Position numbers and translations under genes: made by a program. From Streptomyces xanthochromogenes (GTDB lineage: Bacteria; Actinomycetota; Actinomycetes; Streptomycetales; Streptomycetaceae), in NCBI RefSeq assembly GCF_014650455.1, contig NZ_BMUZ01000005.1, forward strand, positions 443,368 through 507,367: a stretch of DNA of 64,000 nt, given 5' to 3'. This document shows, one piece after another, positions 41,647 to 49,944 of the stretch (its first letter is position 1; each line of letters opens with the position of its first letter). The notes under the pieces were generated by a model that was given only the letters and a program-made list of their open reading frames with translations, was not told where the DNA came from and made no database searches.

Positions 41647-43605
41647 GTGAGCAACGAAAGCCTGGCCAACCTGCTCAAGGAGGAGCGGCGGTTCGCGCCG
41701 CCTTCCGAGCTGGCCGCGAATGCCAACGTGACCGCGGAGGCGTACGAGCGGGCCGAGGCGGACAGGCTGGGTTTCTGGGCCGAGCAGGCCCGGCGCCTGA
41801 CCTGGGCCACCGAGCCGACCGAGACCCTTGACTGGTCGAACCCGCCGTTCGCGAAGTGGTTCGCCGACGGCAAGCTGAACGTCGCGTACAACTGCGTCGA
41901 CCGCCATGTCGAGGCCGGCAACGGCGACCGGGTCGCCATCCACTTCGAGGGCGAGCCCGGCGACAGCCGCTCGCTGACCTATGCCGAGCTCAAGGACGAG
42001 GTGTCAAGGGCCGCCAACGCCCTGACCGAGCTGGGTGTTCAGGCAGGCGACCGGGTCGCGGTGTATCTGCCGATGATCCCCGAAGCGGCCGTCGCGATGC
42101 TCGCCTGCGCCCGGATCGGTGCCGCGCACTCCGTGGTCTTCGGCGGCTTCTCGGCCGACGCCGTCGCCTCCCGCATCCAGGACGCCGACGCCAAGCTCGT
42201 CATCACCGCCGACGGCGGCTACCGCAGGGGCAAGCCGTCCGCCCTGAAGCCCGCCATCGACGACGCCGTCGCCCGCTGCCCGCAGGTCGAGCACGTCCTC
42301 GTCGTACGCCGCACCGGGCAGGACGTGGCGTGGGACGGGGGCCGCGATGTGTGGTGGGACGACATCGTCGCCCGCCAGTCGGTGGAGCACACCCCCACCG
42401 CCTTCGACGCCGAGCACCCGCTGTTCATCCTGTACACGTCGGGCACGACGGGTAAGCCCAAGGGCATCCTGCACACATCCGGCGGCTACCTCACCCAGGC
42501 CGCGTACACCCACCACGCGGTGTTCGACCTGAAGCCCGAGAGCGACGTCTACTGGTGCACCGCCGACATCGGCTGGGTCACCGGGCACTCCTACATCGTC
42601 TACGGGCCGCTCGCCAACGGCGCGACCCAGGTCATGTACGAGGGCACCCCCGACACCCCGCACCAGGGCCGGTTCTGGGAGATCGTCCAGAAGTACGGCG
42701 TGAGCATCCTCTACACCGCGCCCACCGCGATCCGTACGTTCATGAAGTGGGGCGACGACATCCCCGCGAAGTTCGACCTGAGCAGTCTGCGGGTCCTGGG
42801 GTCGGTCGGTGAGCCGATCAACCCCGAGGCGTGGATGTGGTACCGCAAGCACATCGGCGCCGACAAGTGCCCGATCGTGGACACCTGGTGGCAGACCGAG
42901 ACCGGCGCGATGATGATCTCGCCGCTGCCCGGTGTCACCGAGACCAAGCCCGGCTCCGCCCAGCGCGCGCTGCCCGGCATCAGTGCCACCGTGGTCGACG
43001 ACGAGGCCCACGAGGTGCCCAACGGCGGAGGCGGCTACCTCGTCCTCACCGAGCCGTGGCCCTCCATGCTGCGCACCATCTGGGGCGACGACCAGCGCTT
43101 CATCGACACCTACTGGTCGCGCTTCGAGGGCAAGTACTTCGCGGGCGACGGCGCCAAGAAGGACGACGACGGCGACATCTGGCTGCTCGGCCGGGTCGAC
43201 GACGTCATGCTCGTCTCCGGCCACAACATCTCCACCACCGAGGTCGAGTCCGCCCTGGTCTCGCACCCCGCGGTCGCCGAGGCCGCCGTGGTCGGCGCCG
43301 CCGACGAGACGACCGGGCAGGCCATCGTCGCCTTCGTGATCCTGCGCGGAACGGCCGACGCCGACGACGAGGGCCTCGTCGAGGCACTGCGGGCGCACGT
43401 CGGCTCCACGCTCGGCCCCATCGCCAAACCCAAGCGCGTCCTGCCGGTCGCCGAACTGCCCAAGACCCGCTCCGGCAAGATCATGCGACGCCTGCTCCGG
43501 GACGTCGCCGAGAACCGCGAGCTGGGCGACGTCACCACCCTGACCGACTCCTCGGTCATGGACCTCATCCAGACCAAGCTGCCCAGCGCCTCCACCGAGG
43601 ACTGA
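41647..43605 (+). CDS. acsA: Acetyl-CoA synthetase
   Basis: This 652-residue acyl-adenylate-forming enzyme makes acetyl-CoA from acetate, ATP and CoA. The P-loop-like motif A3 is YTSGTTGKPKG (about residue 263). The acetate-site TWWQTETGAMM is present. The hinge Asp is in GRVDDVMLVSGHNIST, and the catalytic Lys is in the C-terminal TRSGKIMRR; this lysine is the usual target of regulatory acetylation. GTG 41647 has AAGGGAGA 5-6 nt upstream, and the length is standard for the family. It is monocistronic, bounded by terminators, with a DasR-like site upstream. Confidence 0.97.
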   Translation: MSNESLANLLKEERRFAPPSELAANANVTAEAYERAEADRLGFWAEQARRLTWATEPTETLDWSNPPFAKWFADGKLNVAYNCVDRHVEAGNGDRVAIHFEGEPGDSRSLTYAELKDEVSRAANALTELGVQAGDRVAVYLPMIPEAAVAMLACARIGAAHSVVFGGFSADAVASRIQDADAKLVITADGGYRRGKPSALKPAIDDAVARCPQVEHVLVVRRTGQDVAWDGGRDVWWDDIVARQSVEHTPTAFDAEHPLFILYTSGTTGKPKGILHTSGGYLTQAAYTHHAVFDLKPESDVYWCTADIGWVTGHSYIVYGPLANGATQVMYEGTPDTPHQGRFWEIVQKYGVSILYTAPTAIRTFMKWGDDIPAKFDLSSLRVLGSVGEPINPEAWMWYRKHIGADKCPIVDTWWQTETGAMMISPLPGVTETKPGSAQRALPGISATVVDDEAHEVPNGGGGYLVLTEPWPSMLRTIWGDDQRFIDTYWSRFEGKYFAGDGAKKDDDGDIWLLGRVDDVMLVSGHNISTTEVESALVSHPAVAEAAVVGAADETTGQAIVAFVILRGTADADDEGLVEALRAHVGSTLGPIAKPKRVLPVAELPKTRSGKIMRRLLRDVAENRELGDVTTLTDSSVMDLIQTKLPSASTED

Positions 43606-43623
43606 CCACAGCCGTCGCCCGAG

Positions 43624-43654
43624 GGGCCCGGTCGCACGTGCGGCCGGGCCCTTT
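43624..43654 (+). terminator. Terminator of acsA
   Basis: GGGCCCGG pairs with CCGGGCCC and the stem continues through a G-T pair and CGCA/TGCG. It is followed by TTT, 18 nt past the stop codon. Confidence 0.88.
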
Positions 43655-43774
43655 CGCGTACCCGACCGGTCGGGCCCCTCTCCGAACCCGCCCGGTCGGG
43701 CCCTTCTCGCGCGCCGTACGACCGCCGTGCCCCTAGGGTGATGATCACCGGATACACCCAGACGACGCACCGCT

Positions 43775-43800
43775 CGGTAAAGTTAGGTAAAGTAAGGAAA
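43775..43800 (+). promoter_or_regulatory. AT-rich direct repeat upstream of nhaA
   Basis: GGTAAAGTTA-GGTAAAGTAA-GGAAAG is a 10-bp-period direct repeat, one helical turn apart, and strikingly AT-rich here. It lies about 95-120 nt before nhaA and may be an activator site or part of the promoter. Confidence 0.5.
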
Positions 43801-43894
43801 GCGTCAATGACGCGACAAGAAGGTCAGGTGCGCCGGGAAGTCTGGTCGGCAACGAGCTCAGTCATGCCCGCCGAACCGACCGGAGGTCGCCCCC

Positions 43895-45289
43895 GTGGCC
43901 ACACCCACACCCAGCAAGCCGAAGTTCCTGCGCCGTCTCTCGCTGCCCGAGCGCAACTTCGTCGCAGAGGCGCTGCGCGCCGAGACCGTCGGTGGCGTCC
44001 TCCTGCTCGTGGCCGCGATCGCCGCCCTGATCTGGGCAAACACTCTGGGTTCCAGCTACGAGTCGGTCCGCGGCTTCCATCTGGGCATCAGCTCCCTGGG
44101 GCTCGACCTCTCCATACAGCACTGGGCGGCCGACGGGCTGCTCGCCATCTTCTTCTTCGTCGCCGGCATCGAGCTCAAGCGTGAACTCGTCGCGGGCGAG
44201 CTGCGCGACCCCAAGGCCGCCGCACTGCCCGTGATCGCGGCCCTCTGCGGCATGGCCGTCCCGGCACTCGTCTACGCACTGGTCAACGTTTTCGGCAACG
44301 GATCCCTTGACGGCTGGGCCGTCCCGACCGCTACGGACATCGCGTTCGCGCTGGCCGTGCTCGCAGTCATCGGGACCTCGCTGCCCTCCGCGTTGCGCGC
44401 CTTCCTGCTCACGCTGGCCGTCGTCGACGACCTGTTCGCGATCCTGATCATCGCCGTCTTCTTCACCAGCGACATCAACTTCGCCGCCCTCGGCGGAGCC
44501 GTCGTCGGGCTCGCCGTCTTCTGGCTGCTGCTCCGGAAGGGCGTACGGGGCTGGTACATCTACATCCCCCTCGCGCTCGTCGTCTGGGGCCTGATGTACA
44601 ACAGCGGCGTCCACGCCACCATCGCCGGTGTCGCGATGGGTCTGATGCTGCGCTGCCACCGCAAGGAGGGCGAGGAGCACTCCCCGGGCGAGCACATCGA
44701 GCACCTCGTGCGGCCGGTGTCGGCCGGCCTCGCGGTGCCGCTCTTCGCCCTGTTCTCGGCCGGCGTGGGCATCAGCGGCGGCACCCTGGCCGATGTGTTC
44801 ACCCGGCCCGAGACGCTCGGCGTCGTCCTCGGCCTGATCGTCGGCAAGGCCGTCGGCATCTTCGGCGGCACCTGGCTCGCCGCCCGCTTCACCAAGGCGG
44901 AGCTCAACGACGACCTGGCCTGGCCCGACGTCTTCGCCGTCGCCTCGCTCGCCGGCATCGGCTTCACGGTCTCGCTGCTCATCGGCGAACTCGCCTTCGC
45001 CGGCCAGGACCAGCTGACCGACGAGGTCAAGGCGGCCGTCCTCGTGGGCTCGCTGACCGCCGCGATCCTCGCCTCCGTGCTGCTCAAGCTGCGGGTGCGC
45101 AAGTACCAGGCGCTCGTCGAGGACGAGGAGCGCGACGAGGACCAGGACGGCATCCCCGACATGTACGAACTGGGCAAGCCGGAGTACCACCTGCGGATGG
45201 CCACGATCTACGAGAACAAGGCCGCCGAACACCGCAGGCTGGCGCAAGTGGCGGGGGCGGGGCGCGACGACGGCGACGGTCCGGCATGA
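43895..45289 (+). CDS. nhaA: Na+/H+ antiporter NhaA
   Basis: This 464-residue membrane protein has about 12 helices. The transport-site aspartates are in TLAVVDDLFAILI (about residues 170-182), and PTATDIAFALAVLAVIGTSLP is the conserved helix IV sequence. It exports sodium in exchange for protons in pH and salt homeostasis. GTG 43895 has GGAGG 8 nt upstream. The C-terminal 80 residues are a hydrophilic, acidic tail beyond the usual E. coli length, with DEERDEDQDGIPDMYE, an EF-hand-like acidic run. A holin-like and a hydrolase gene follow on the same strand. Confidence 0.95.
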   Translation: MATPTPSKPKFLRRLSLPERNFVAEALRAETVGGVLLLVAAIAALIWANTLGSSYESVRGFHLGISSLGLDLSIQHWAADGLLAIFFFVAGIELKRELVAGELRDPKAAALPVIAALCGMAVPALVYALVNVFGNGSLDGWAVPTATDIAFALAVLAVIGTSLPSALRAFLLTLAVVDDLFAILIIAVFFTSDINFAALGGAVVGLAVFWLLLRKGVRGWYIYIPLALVVWGLMYNSGVHATIAGVAMGLMLRCHRKEGEEHSPGEHIEHLVRPVSAGLAVPLFALFSAGVGISGGTLADVFTRPETLGVVLGLIVGKAVGIFGGTWLAARFTKAELNDDLAWPDVFAVASLAGIGFTVSLLIGELAFAGQDQLTDEVKAAVLVGSLTAAILASVLLKLRVRKYQALVEDEERDEDQDGIPDMYELGKPEYHLRMATIYENKAAEHRRLAQVAGAGRDDGDGPA

Positions 45290-45364
45290 TCTGACCACGG
45301 ACCTGTAGGACTGGTAGGACCTGTTGGACCCGTCGGTATCCGAGTAGAGATGAGGGAGTCAGCG

Positions 45365-45841
45365 ATGAGCGACCCCAGCCACAACGCCGGCAGCGCCGAG
45401 CGCAGCCTCGGCCAGCTGGTCGCCTCCGCGACCGCGGAGATGTCCGCCCTGGTGCACGACGAGATCGCGCTGGCCAAGGCGGAGCTGCGGCAGGACGTCA
45501 AGCGCGGGGCGATCGGTGGCATCGCCATCAGTACGGCCGGTGTGCTCGCGCTGTTCTCGCTGCCGGTGCTGAGCTTCGCGGCGGCGTACGGCATCCACAA
45601 CCTGGGACTCGGGCTCGCCTGGTCGTTCCTCATCGTCGGCGGCGCGTTCCTGCTGCTCGCGGGGCTGCTCGGGCTGCTGGCCGTGACCAAGTTCAAGAAG
45701 GTCAAGCCGCCGGAGAAGTCGATCGCCTCGGCCAAGGCGACGGCCGCCACGCTCCAGGGTGTCAAGCCGCATCCGCGTCCGGCCACCGTCGAGATCGCGG
45801 TCACGGACACCGGCGCCACTGTGGCACGCTCGTCTGCATGA
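45365..45841 (+). CDS. Actinobacterial holin-like (Phage_holin_3_6) membrane protein
   Basis: The protein has 158 residues from ATG 45365, with GAGGGAG upstream. An amphipathic N-terminal half (LGQLVASATAEMSALVHDEIALAKAELRQDVKRG) precedes two TM helices (about residues 60-83 and 88-112), then a basic and variable tail. The fold is shared with the Holin-X family and is common in actinobacterial chromosomes away from phages. It is more likely a small membrane-organising protein than a lysis holin; no endolysin is nearby. It overlaps the next gene by 4 nt. Confidence 0.85.
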   Translation: MSDPSHNAGSAERSLGQLVASATAEMSALVHDEIALAKAELRQDVKRGAIGGIAISTAGVLALFSLPVLSFAAAYGIHNLGLGLAWSFLIVGGAFLLLAGLLGLLAVTKFKKVKPPEKSIASAKATAATLQGVKPHPRPATVEIAVTDTGATVARSSA

Positions 45842-46785
45842 GCGCACCCGACACCGGCACCGGCAGCCCCGGCGGCACCGGCAGCCCCGTCCGCATCGAT
45901 GGTCCCTGGACCCATAGGGACGTGGCGGCCAATGGTGCGCGCTTCCACATCGCCGAACTCGGCGACGGGCCACTGGTGTTGCTGCTCCATGGGTTCCCGC
46001 AGTTCTGGTGGACGTGGCGCCATCAGCTGACCGCGCTGGCCGACGCCGGCTACCGCGCCGTCGCGATGGACCTGCGCGGCGTGGGCGGCAGCGACCGCAC
46101 CCCGCGCGGCTACGACCCGGCCAACCTCGCGCTCGACATCACCGGGGTCGTACGGTCCCTCGGCGAGCCGGACGCGGCCCTGGTCGGGCACGACCTGGGC
46201 GGCTACCTGGCGTGGACGGCGGCCGTGATGCGCCCCAAGGTGGTGCGCCGGCTCGTGGTGTCGTCGATGCCGCACCCGCGCCGCTGGCGCTCGGCGATGC
46301 TCGCCGACTACAAGCAGACCTCGGCCGGGTCCTACGTCTGGGGCTTCCAGCGGCCGTGGCTGCCGGAGCGTCAGCTGGTCGCGGACGACGGGGCGTTGGT
46401 GGGCCGGCTCGTCCGGGACTGGTCGGGCCCGCGCCAGCCCGAGGACGAGGCCGTGGAGACCTACCGGCGTGCCATGTGCATCCCGTCCACGGCGCACTGC
46501 TCGATCGAGCCGTACCGCTGGATGGTGCGCTCGATGGCCCGCCCCGACGGCATCCAGTTCAACCGGAGGATGAAGCGGCCGGTCCGGGTGCCGACGCTCC
46601 ATCTGCACGGCTCGCTCGACCCGGTGATGCGCACGCGCAGCGCCGCGGGTTCGGGCGAGTACGTCGAAGCCCCTTACCGTTGGCGGCTGTTCGACGGTCT
46701 GGGGCACTTCCCGCACGAAGAGGATCCGGCCGCGTTCTCCACCGAGCTCGTCAACTGGCTGCGGGATCCGGAACCGGACCGCTGA
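45838..46785 (+). CDS. Alpha/beta hydrolase, epoxide hydrolase type
   Basis: This 315-residue enzyme has the HGFPQFWW oxyanion motif near residue 50. The nucleophile elbow GHDLGG at about residue 119 has Asp in the nucleophile position, as in epoxide hydrolases and haloalkane dehalogenases. The catalytic His is in GLGHFPHEE near the C-terminus. No signal peptide is present; the first 18 residues are a Gly/Ser/Pro linker. The substrate is unknown. The 4-nt overlap with the holin-like gene indicates one transcript, possibly starting at nhaA. Confidence 0.88.
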   Translation: MSAPDTGTGSPGGTGSPVRIDGPWTHRDVAANGARFHIAELGDGPLVLLLHGFPQFWWTWRHQLTALADAGYRAVAMDLRGVGGSDRTPRGYDPANLALDITGVVRSLGEPDAALVGHDLGGYLAWTAAVMRPKVVRRLVVSSMPHPRRWRSAMLADYKQTSAGSYVWGFQRPWLPERQLVADDGALVGRLVRDWSGPRQPEDEAVETYRRAMCIPSTAHCSIEPYRWMVRSMARPDGIQFNRRMKRPVRVPTLHLHGSLDPVMRTRSAAGSGEYVEAPYRWRLFDGLGHFPHEEDPAAFSTELVNWLRDPEPDR

Positions 46786-46901
46786 GTTCCGGTGGCCTCG
46801 TGGGAACTGCTGTCCTACGAACGGCCAAATGCCCGGCGCATAGGCCAATTGGCCCCCTCCGGCGCGGTTACCGACCATGGGCCCCGGGCACACGTCGGGG
46901 T

Positions 46902-47099
46902 ATGGGCTGGACGCACGACTACGGTGATGCAGCACGCAACCGCCGAACGGCCGCAGGGCCGGTCTCGTACGAGAGGGGCGGCCCGCAGGGGCAGGGGCTA
47001 CAACACCCCTCCCCGGATTCCCAGGAGGTGGGCATTCCGCGCATCCTGCGACGTCGGGCCCGCTGGGTCTCGGCCCGGCTGCGCCACGTGCGGACCTAG
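46902..47099 (+). CDS. Small basic hypothetical protein (65 aa)
   Basis: A 65-residue frame starts MGWTHDYGDAARNRR and ends with a basic helix RRRARWVSARLRHVRT. GTCGGGG precedes the ATG closely. Third-codon GC is about 82%, reasonable but below the neighbours. It ends 12 nt before the convergent GH4 gene. No family is recognised; the call rests on coding bias and composition. Confidence 0.5.
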   Translation: MGWTHDYGDAARNRRTAAGPVSYERGGPQGQGLQHPSPDSQEVGIPRILRRRARWVSARLRHVRT

Positions 47100-47111
47100 T
47101 CGCCCGCGGAC

Positions 47112-48464
47112 CTAATCGACCCTGAGGTAGCCGAGGCCGGGGTGAGCGCTTCGGTAGCCGTCCAGGAGCTCTCGGGCGACCCGGACGGAGTCGATCAGCG
47201 GGTGCAGGGCGAAGGCCTTCACCGCCGCTCGCGCCGATCCGGTCGCGGCCGCCTCCAGGACACACCGTTCGACCGCCTTCACCGCGCTGACCAAGCCTGT
47301 CTCATGGCCCGTCAGCTGCGAGACGGGCAGCGGGCGGGGGCCCGACGCGTCCACGCGGCAGGGGATCTCGATGACGGCGCGCTCGTCGAGCGCGCGCAGG
47401 GAGGTTCCGTTGCGCACGTTCAGGATGAGCGTCGCCGGCTCGTTCCTCGCGATCGCCCGCATCAGGGCGAGCGCCACGTTCTCGTACCCGCCCGACTCCA
47501 TGTCGTCGTCATCGCGCGCGCCGGCCCCCGAAACGTTCCGGTTCGCGGCCATGTACGTGGCGTCGCGCTCGGCCCGCGTGCGGTCCCAGGCCGCCCACAC
47601 CGAGGCGTCGGGGACGGTTTCCGCGGTGGCGTAGAAACGTGCCTGCTGGTCCTTGAGGAAGGCGCCGCGCGTCTGCTCGGCCCGCTGGTAGGCGCTCACC
47701 GCCTCGCGGTTGAAGTAGTAGTAGTGCAGGTACTCGTTCGGCACCGACCCCAGCGAGCGCAGCCACTCGGCGCCGAACAGCTTGCCCTCCTCGAAGGAGG
47801 TGAGCAGCTCGTCTCCCTGCTCGAACAATCGCGGCAGAACGTTCTGCTCGCCCTCGTACAGGCCGTGCAGCCAGCCCAGGTGGTTGAGCCCGACATAGTC
47901 CAGACGTGCCGTTGCGAGCTCGACGCCGAGTGTGCGGGCGACCCGGCGGGCCAGACCCACCGGCGAGTCGCAGATGCCCACCACACGGTCGCCGAGGTGC
48001 TCGGCCATCGCCTCGGTGACCAGGCCTGCCGGGTTGGTGAAGTTGATGACCCAGGCGTCGGGGGCGAGCGCCTTGACCCGGCGTGCGATCTCGACGGCTA
48101 CCGGCACGGTGCGCAGCCCGTAGGCGATGCCGCCCGCGCCGACCGTCTCCTGCCCCAGGACGCCCTCGGCCAGCGCGATCCGCTCGTCGGCCGCGCGGCC
48201 CTCGAGCCCGCCCACACGGATCGCGGAGAACACGAAGTCCGTTCCGCGCAGCGCCTCGTCGAGGTCGGTGGTGGTGCGCACCGAGGGCGCGTCCTCGATC
48301 CCGTACGCCCGGTCGGCTAGGACCCGGCCGATCGCGTGCAGCCGCGCCGCGTCCAGGTCGTACAGGACGACCTCGGTGACCCTCCCGGGCGCGTGGTCGC
48401 GCAGCAGGGCGCCGTACACGAGCGGGACGCGGAAGCCGCCGCCGCCGAGGATCGTCAGTCGCAT
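47112..48464 (-). CDS. GH4 family glycosidase (6-phospho-beta-glucosidase type)
   Basis: This 450-residue enzyme of glycoside hydrolase family 4 uses NAD and a divalent metal. The nucleotide-binding start is MRLTILGGGGFRVPLVYGAL. Conserved NFTNPAG, the metal cysteine in GICDSPVG (about residue 166) and the metal histidine in GLNHLGW (about residue 197) are present. The tyrosine base is probably in GGYENVALALM. The length is normal. Substrate is inferred from similarity to 6-phospho-beta-glucosidases; no PTS components are in the window. The downstream end is 12 nt from a small convergent gene, and a repeat tract precedes it. Confidence 0.9.
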   Translation of the reverse strand: MRLTILGGGGFRVPLVYGALLRDHAPGRVTEVVLYDLDAARLHAIGRVLADRAYGIEDAPSVRTTTDLDEALRGTDFVFSAIRVGGLEGRAADERIALAEGVLGQETVGAGGIAYGLRTVPVAVEIARRVKALAPDAWVINFTNPAGLVTEAMAEHLGDRVVGICDSPVGLARRVARTLGVELATARLDYVGLNHLGWLHGLYEGEQNVLPRLFEQGDELLTSFEEGKLFGAEWLRSLGSVPNEYLHYYYFNREAVSAYQRAEQTRGAFLKDQQARFYATAETVPDASVWAAWDRTRAERDATYMAANRNVSGAGARDDDDMESGGYENVALALMRAIARNEPATLILNVRNGTSLRALDERAVIEIPCRVDASGPRPLPVSQLTGHETGLVSAVKAVERCVLEAAATGSARAAVKAFALHPLIDSVRVARELLDGYRSAHPGLGYLRVD

Positions 48465-48479
48465 CGGAGCCTTCTCGTC

Positions 48480-48726
48480 AGGGGGTCGTGGGGGTCGTGG
48501 GGGTCGTGGGGTTGAGAGGTCGTGGGGCCTTGGAGCCGTACGGCCCTGGGGGCTTGGGGCCTTGAAGCCGTACGGCCTTGGTGGCTTGGGGCCTTGAAGC
48601 CGTACGGCCTTGGTGGCTTGGAGCCTTGGAAGCCGTACGGCCTTGGGGCCTTGGGGCCTTGGGGCCTTGGGGCCTTGGGGCCTTGGGGCCTTGGGGCCTT
48701 GGGGCCTTGGGGCCTTGGGGCCTTCA
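48480..48726. repeat. Compound minisatellite: 10-bp, 32-bp and 8-bp units
   Basis: Three adjacent tandem arrays fill the gap between the GH4 and MarP genes. At 48481-48510 GGGGGTCGTG is repeated three times. At 48534-48640 a 32-bp unit (AGCCGTACGGCC followed by a G/T-rich half) is repeated just over three times. At 48641-48724 CCTTGGGG is repeated about 10.5 times. The plus strand is G/T-rich with regular GGGG runs, so G-quadruplexes could form. No gene is present. Confidence 0.9.
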
Positions 48727-48731
48727 GGAAG

Positions 48732-49931
48732 TCACAGGGCGCACTGCTGGCTGTCGACCTGCTGACTGGCCGTGCGGCCCTGCTGGACATCGTCCCGGAT
48801 CTCGTCGGCGGTCAGCGCGTAGCCGGTGTCCGGGTCGTCCAGTGACTTGGCGAAGACCACCCCGTACACCTTGCCCTCGGGAGTCAGCAGCGGGCCGCCC
48901 GAATTGCCGGGGCGGACCGTGGTGAACAGCGAGTAGACATCGCGGCGGACCGTGCCCCGGTGGTAGATGTCCGGGCCCTTGGCGCTGATCCGGCCGCGGA
49001 TGCGGGCGGAGCGGACGTCGTAGGGGTGGTCCTCGGGGAAGCCCGCGACGATCGCGCTGTTGCCGGTGTGGGCGTCGGTGGAGGTGAACTGCAGCGCGGG
49101 CGCCTTCAGGTCGGGCACGTCCAGGACCGCGATGTCGCGGCGCCAGTCGTAGAGCACGACCTTCGCGTCGTACGTACGCCCCTGGCCGCCGATCTGGATG
49201 GTCGGCTCGTCCACCCCGCCCACCACGTGCGCGTTGGTCATGACGCGGCGGTCGGCGAAGACGAACCCGGTGCCTTCGAGGCGCTTGCCGCAGCTCGGAG
49301 CCATGCCGACGACCTTGACGATGGACTTCTTGGCGGCGGCCGCGACCGGGCTGCCGGCGAGCTTCGGGTCGGGCGCCTGGACGTCGGGGATCGACTCGTT
49401 CGAGAACGGCGTGAAGACCTGGGGAAACCCGTTCTGCGCGAGGACGGAGGAGAAGTCGCTGAACCAGGTGGACGCCTGTTGGGGCATCACGTTGGAGACT
49501 CCCACCAGGATCTTGGAGTTGCGGACCTCCTTGCCCAGGGTCGGCAGGGCGGTCCCGGCAAGGGCCGAACCGATCAGCCAGGCCACCAGGAGCATGGCCA
49601 CGACGTTGACCAGTGCGCCGCCCGTCGCGTCCAGGGCTCTCGCCGGCGACCACGTGATGTACCGGCGCAGCTTGTTGCCCAGATGGGTGGTCAGGGCCTG
49701 GCCCACCGAGGCGCAGACGATCACGACGACGACCGCGACGACGGCCGCCGTCGTCGAGACCTGGGACTCGTTGGTCAACTGGTCCCAGATCAGCGGGAGC
49801 AGGTACACGGCGACGAGGCCACCGCCGAGGAACCCGATCACCGACAGGATGCCGACGACGAAGCCCTGGCGATAGCCGACGATCGCGAACCACACGGCGG
49901 CGACCAGCAACAGGATGTCCAGCACGTTCAC
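48732..49931 (-). CDS. MarP-family membrane serine protease
   Basis: This 399-residue protein has an N-terminal four-helix CvpA-like membrane domain (about residues 5-125), a linker, and a trypsin-like protease domain (about 195-385). The catalytic triad is His in MTNAHVV, Asp in DIAVLDV and Ser in PGNSGGPLL. In mycobacteria MarP processes periplasmic targets and is needed for acid resistance; a similar envelope-stress role is likely here. Two cysteines near the catalytic domain, in SCGKRLEG and QQCAL, may form the disulfide seen in the family. It precedes the 8-bp array, so its 3' end touches repeats. Confidence 0.92.
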   Translation of the reverse strand: MNVLDILLLVAAVWFAIVGYRQGFVVGILSVIGFLGGGLVAVYLLPLIWDQLTNESQVSTTAAVVAVVVVIVCASVGQALTTHLGNKLRRYITWSPARALDATGGALVNVVAMLLVAWLIGSALAGTALPTLGKEVRNSKILVGVSNVMPQQASTWFSDFSSVLAQNGFPQVFTPFSNESIPDVQAPDPKLAGSPVAAAAKKSIVKVVGMAPSCGKRLEGTGFVFADRRVMTNAHVVGGVDEPTIQIGGQGRTYDAKVVLYDWRRDIAVLDVPDLKAPALQFTSTDAHTGNSAIVAGFPEDHPYDVRSARIRGRISAKGPDIYHRGTVRRDVYSLFTTVRPGNSGGPLLTPEGKVYGVVFAKSLDDPDTGYALTADEIRDDVQQGRTASQQVDSQQCAL

Positions 49932-49944
49932 GGGCCCCAGCCTG

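Noticed and set aside
45365..45841. Prophage lysis gene
   Set aside because: The holin-like protein belongs to a chromosomal actinobacterial family; no phage genes surround it.
48480..48726. CRISPR array
   Set aside because: The repeats are directly contiguous without unique spacers, and no cas genes are present.
48455..48790. Open frame with KAPRPQGP repeats
   Set aside because: It is only the translation of the 8-bp and 32-bp minisatellites; no ribosome site or conserved domain.
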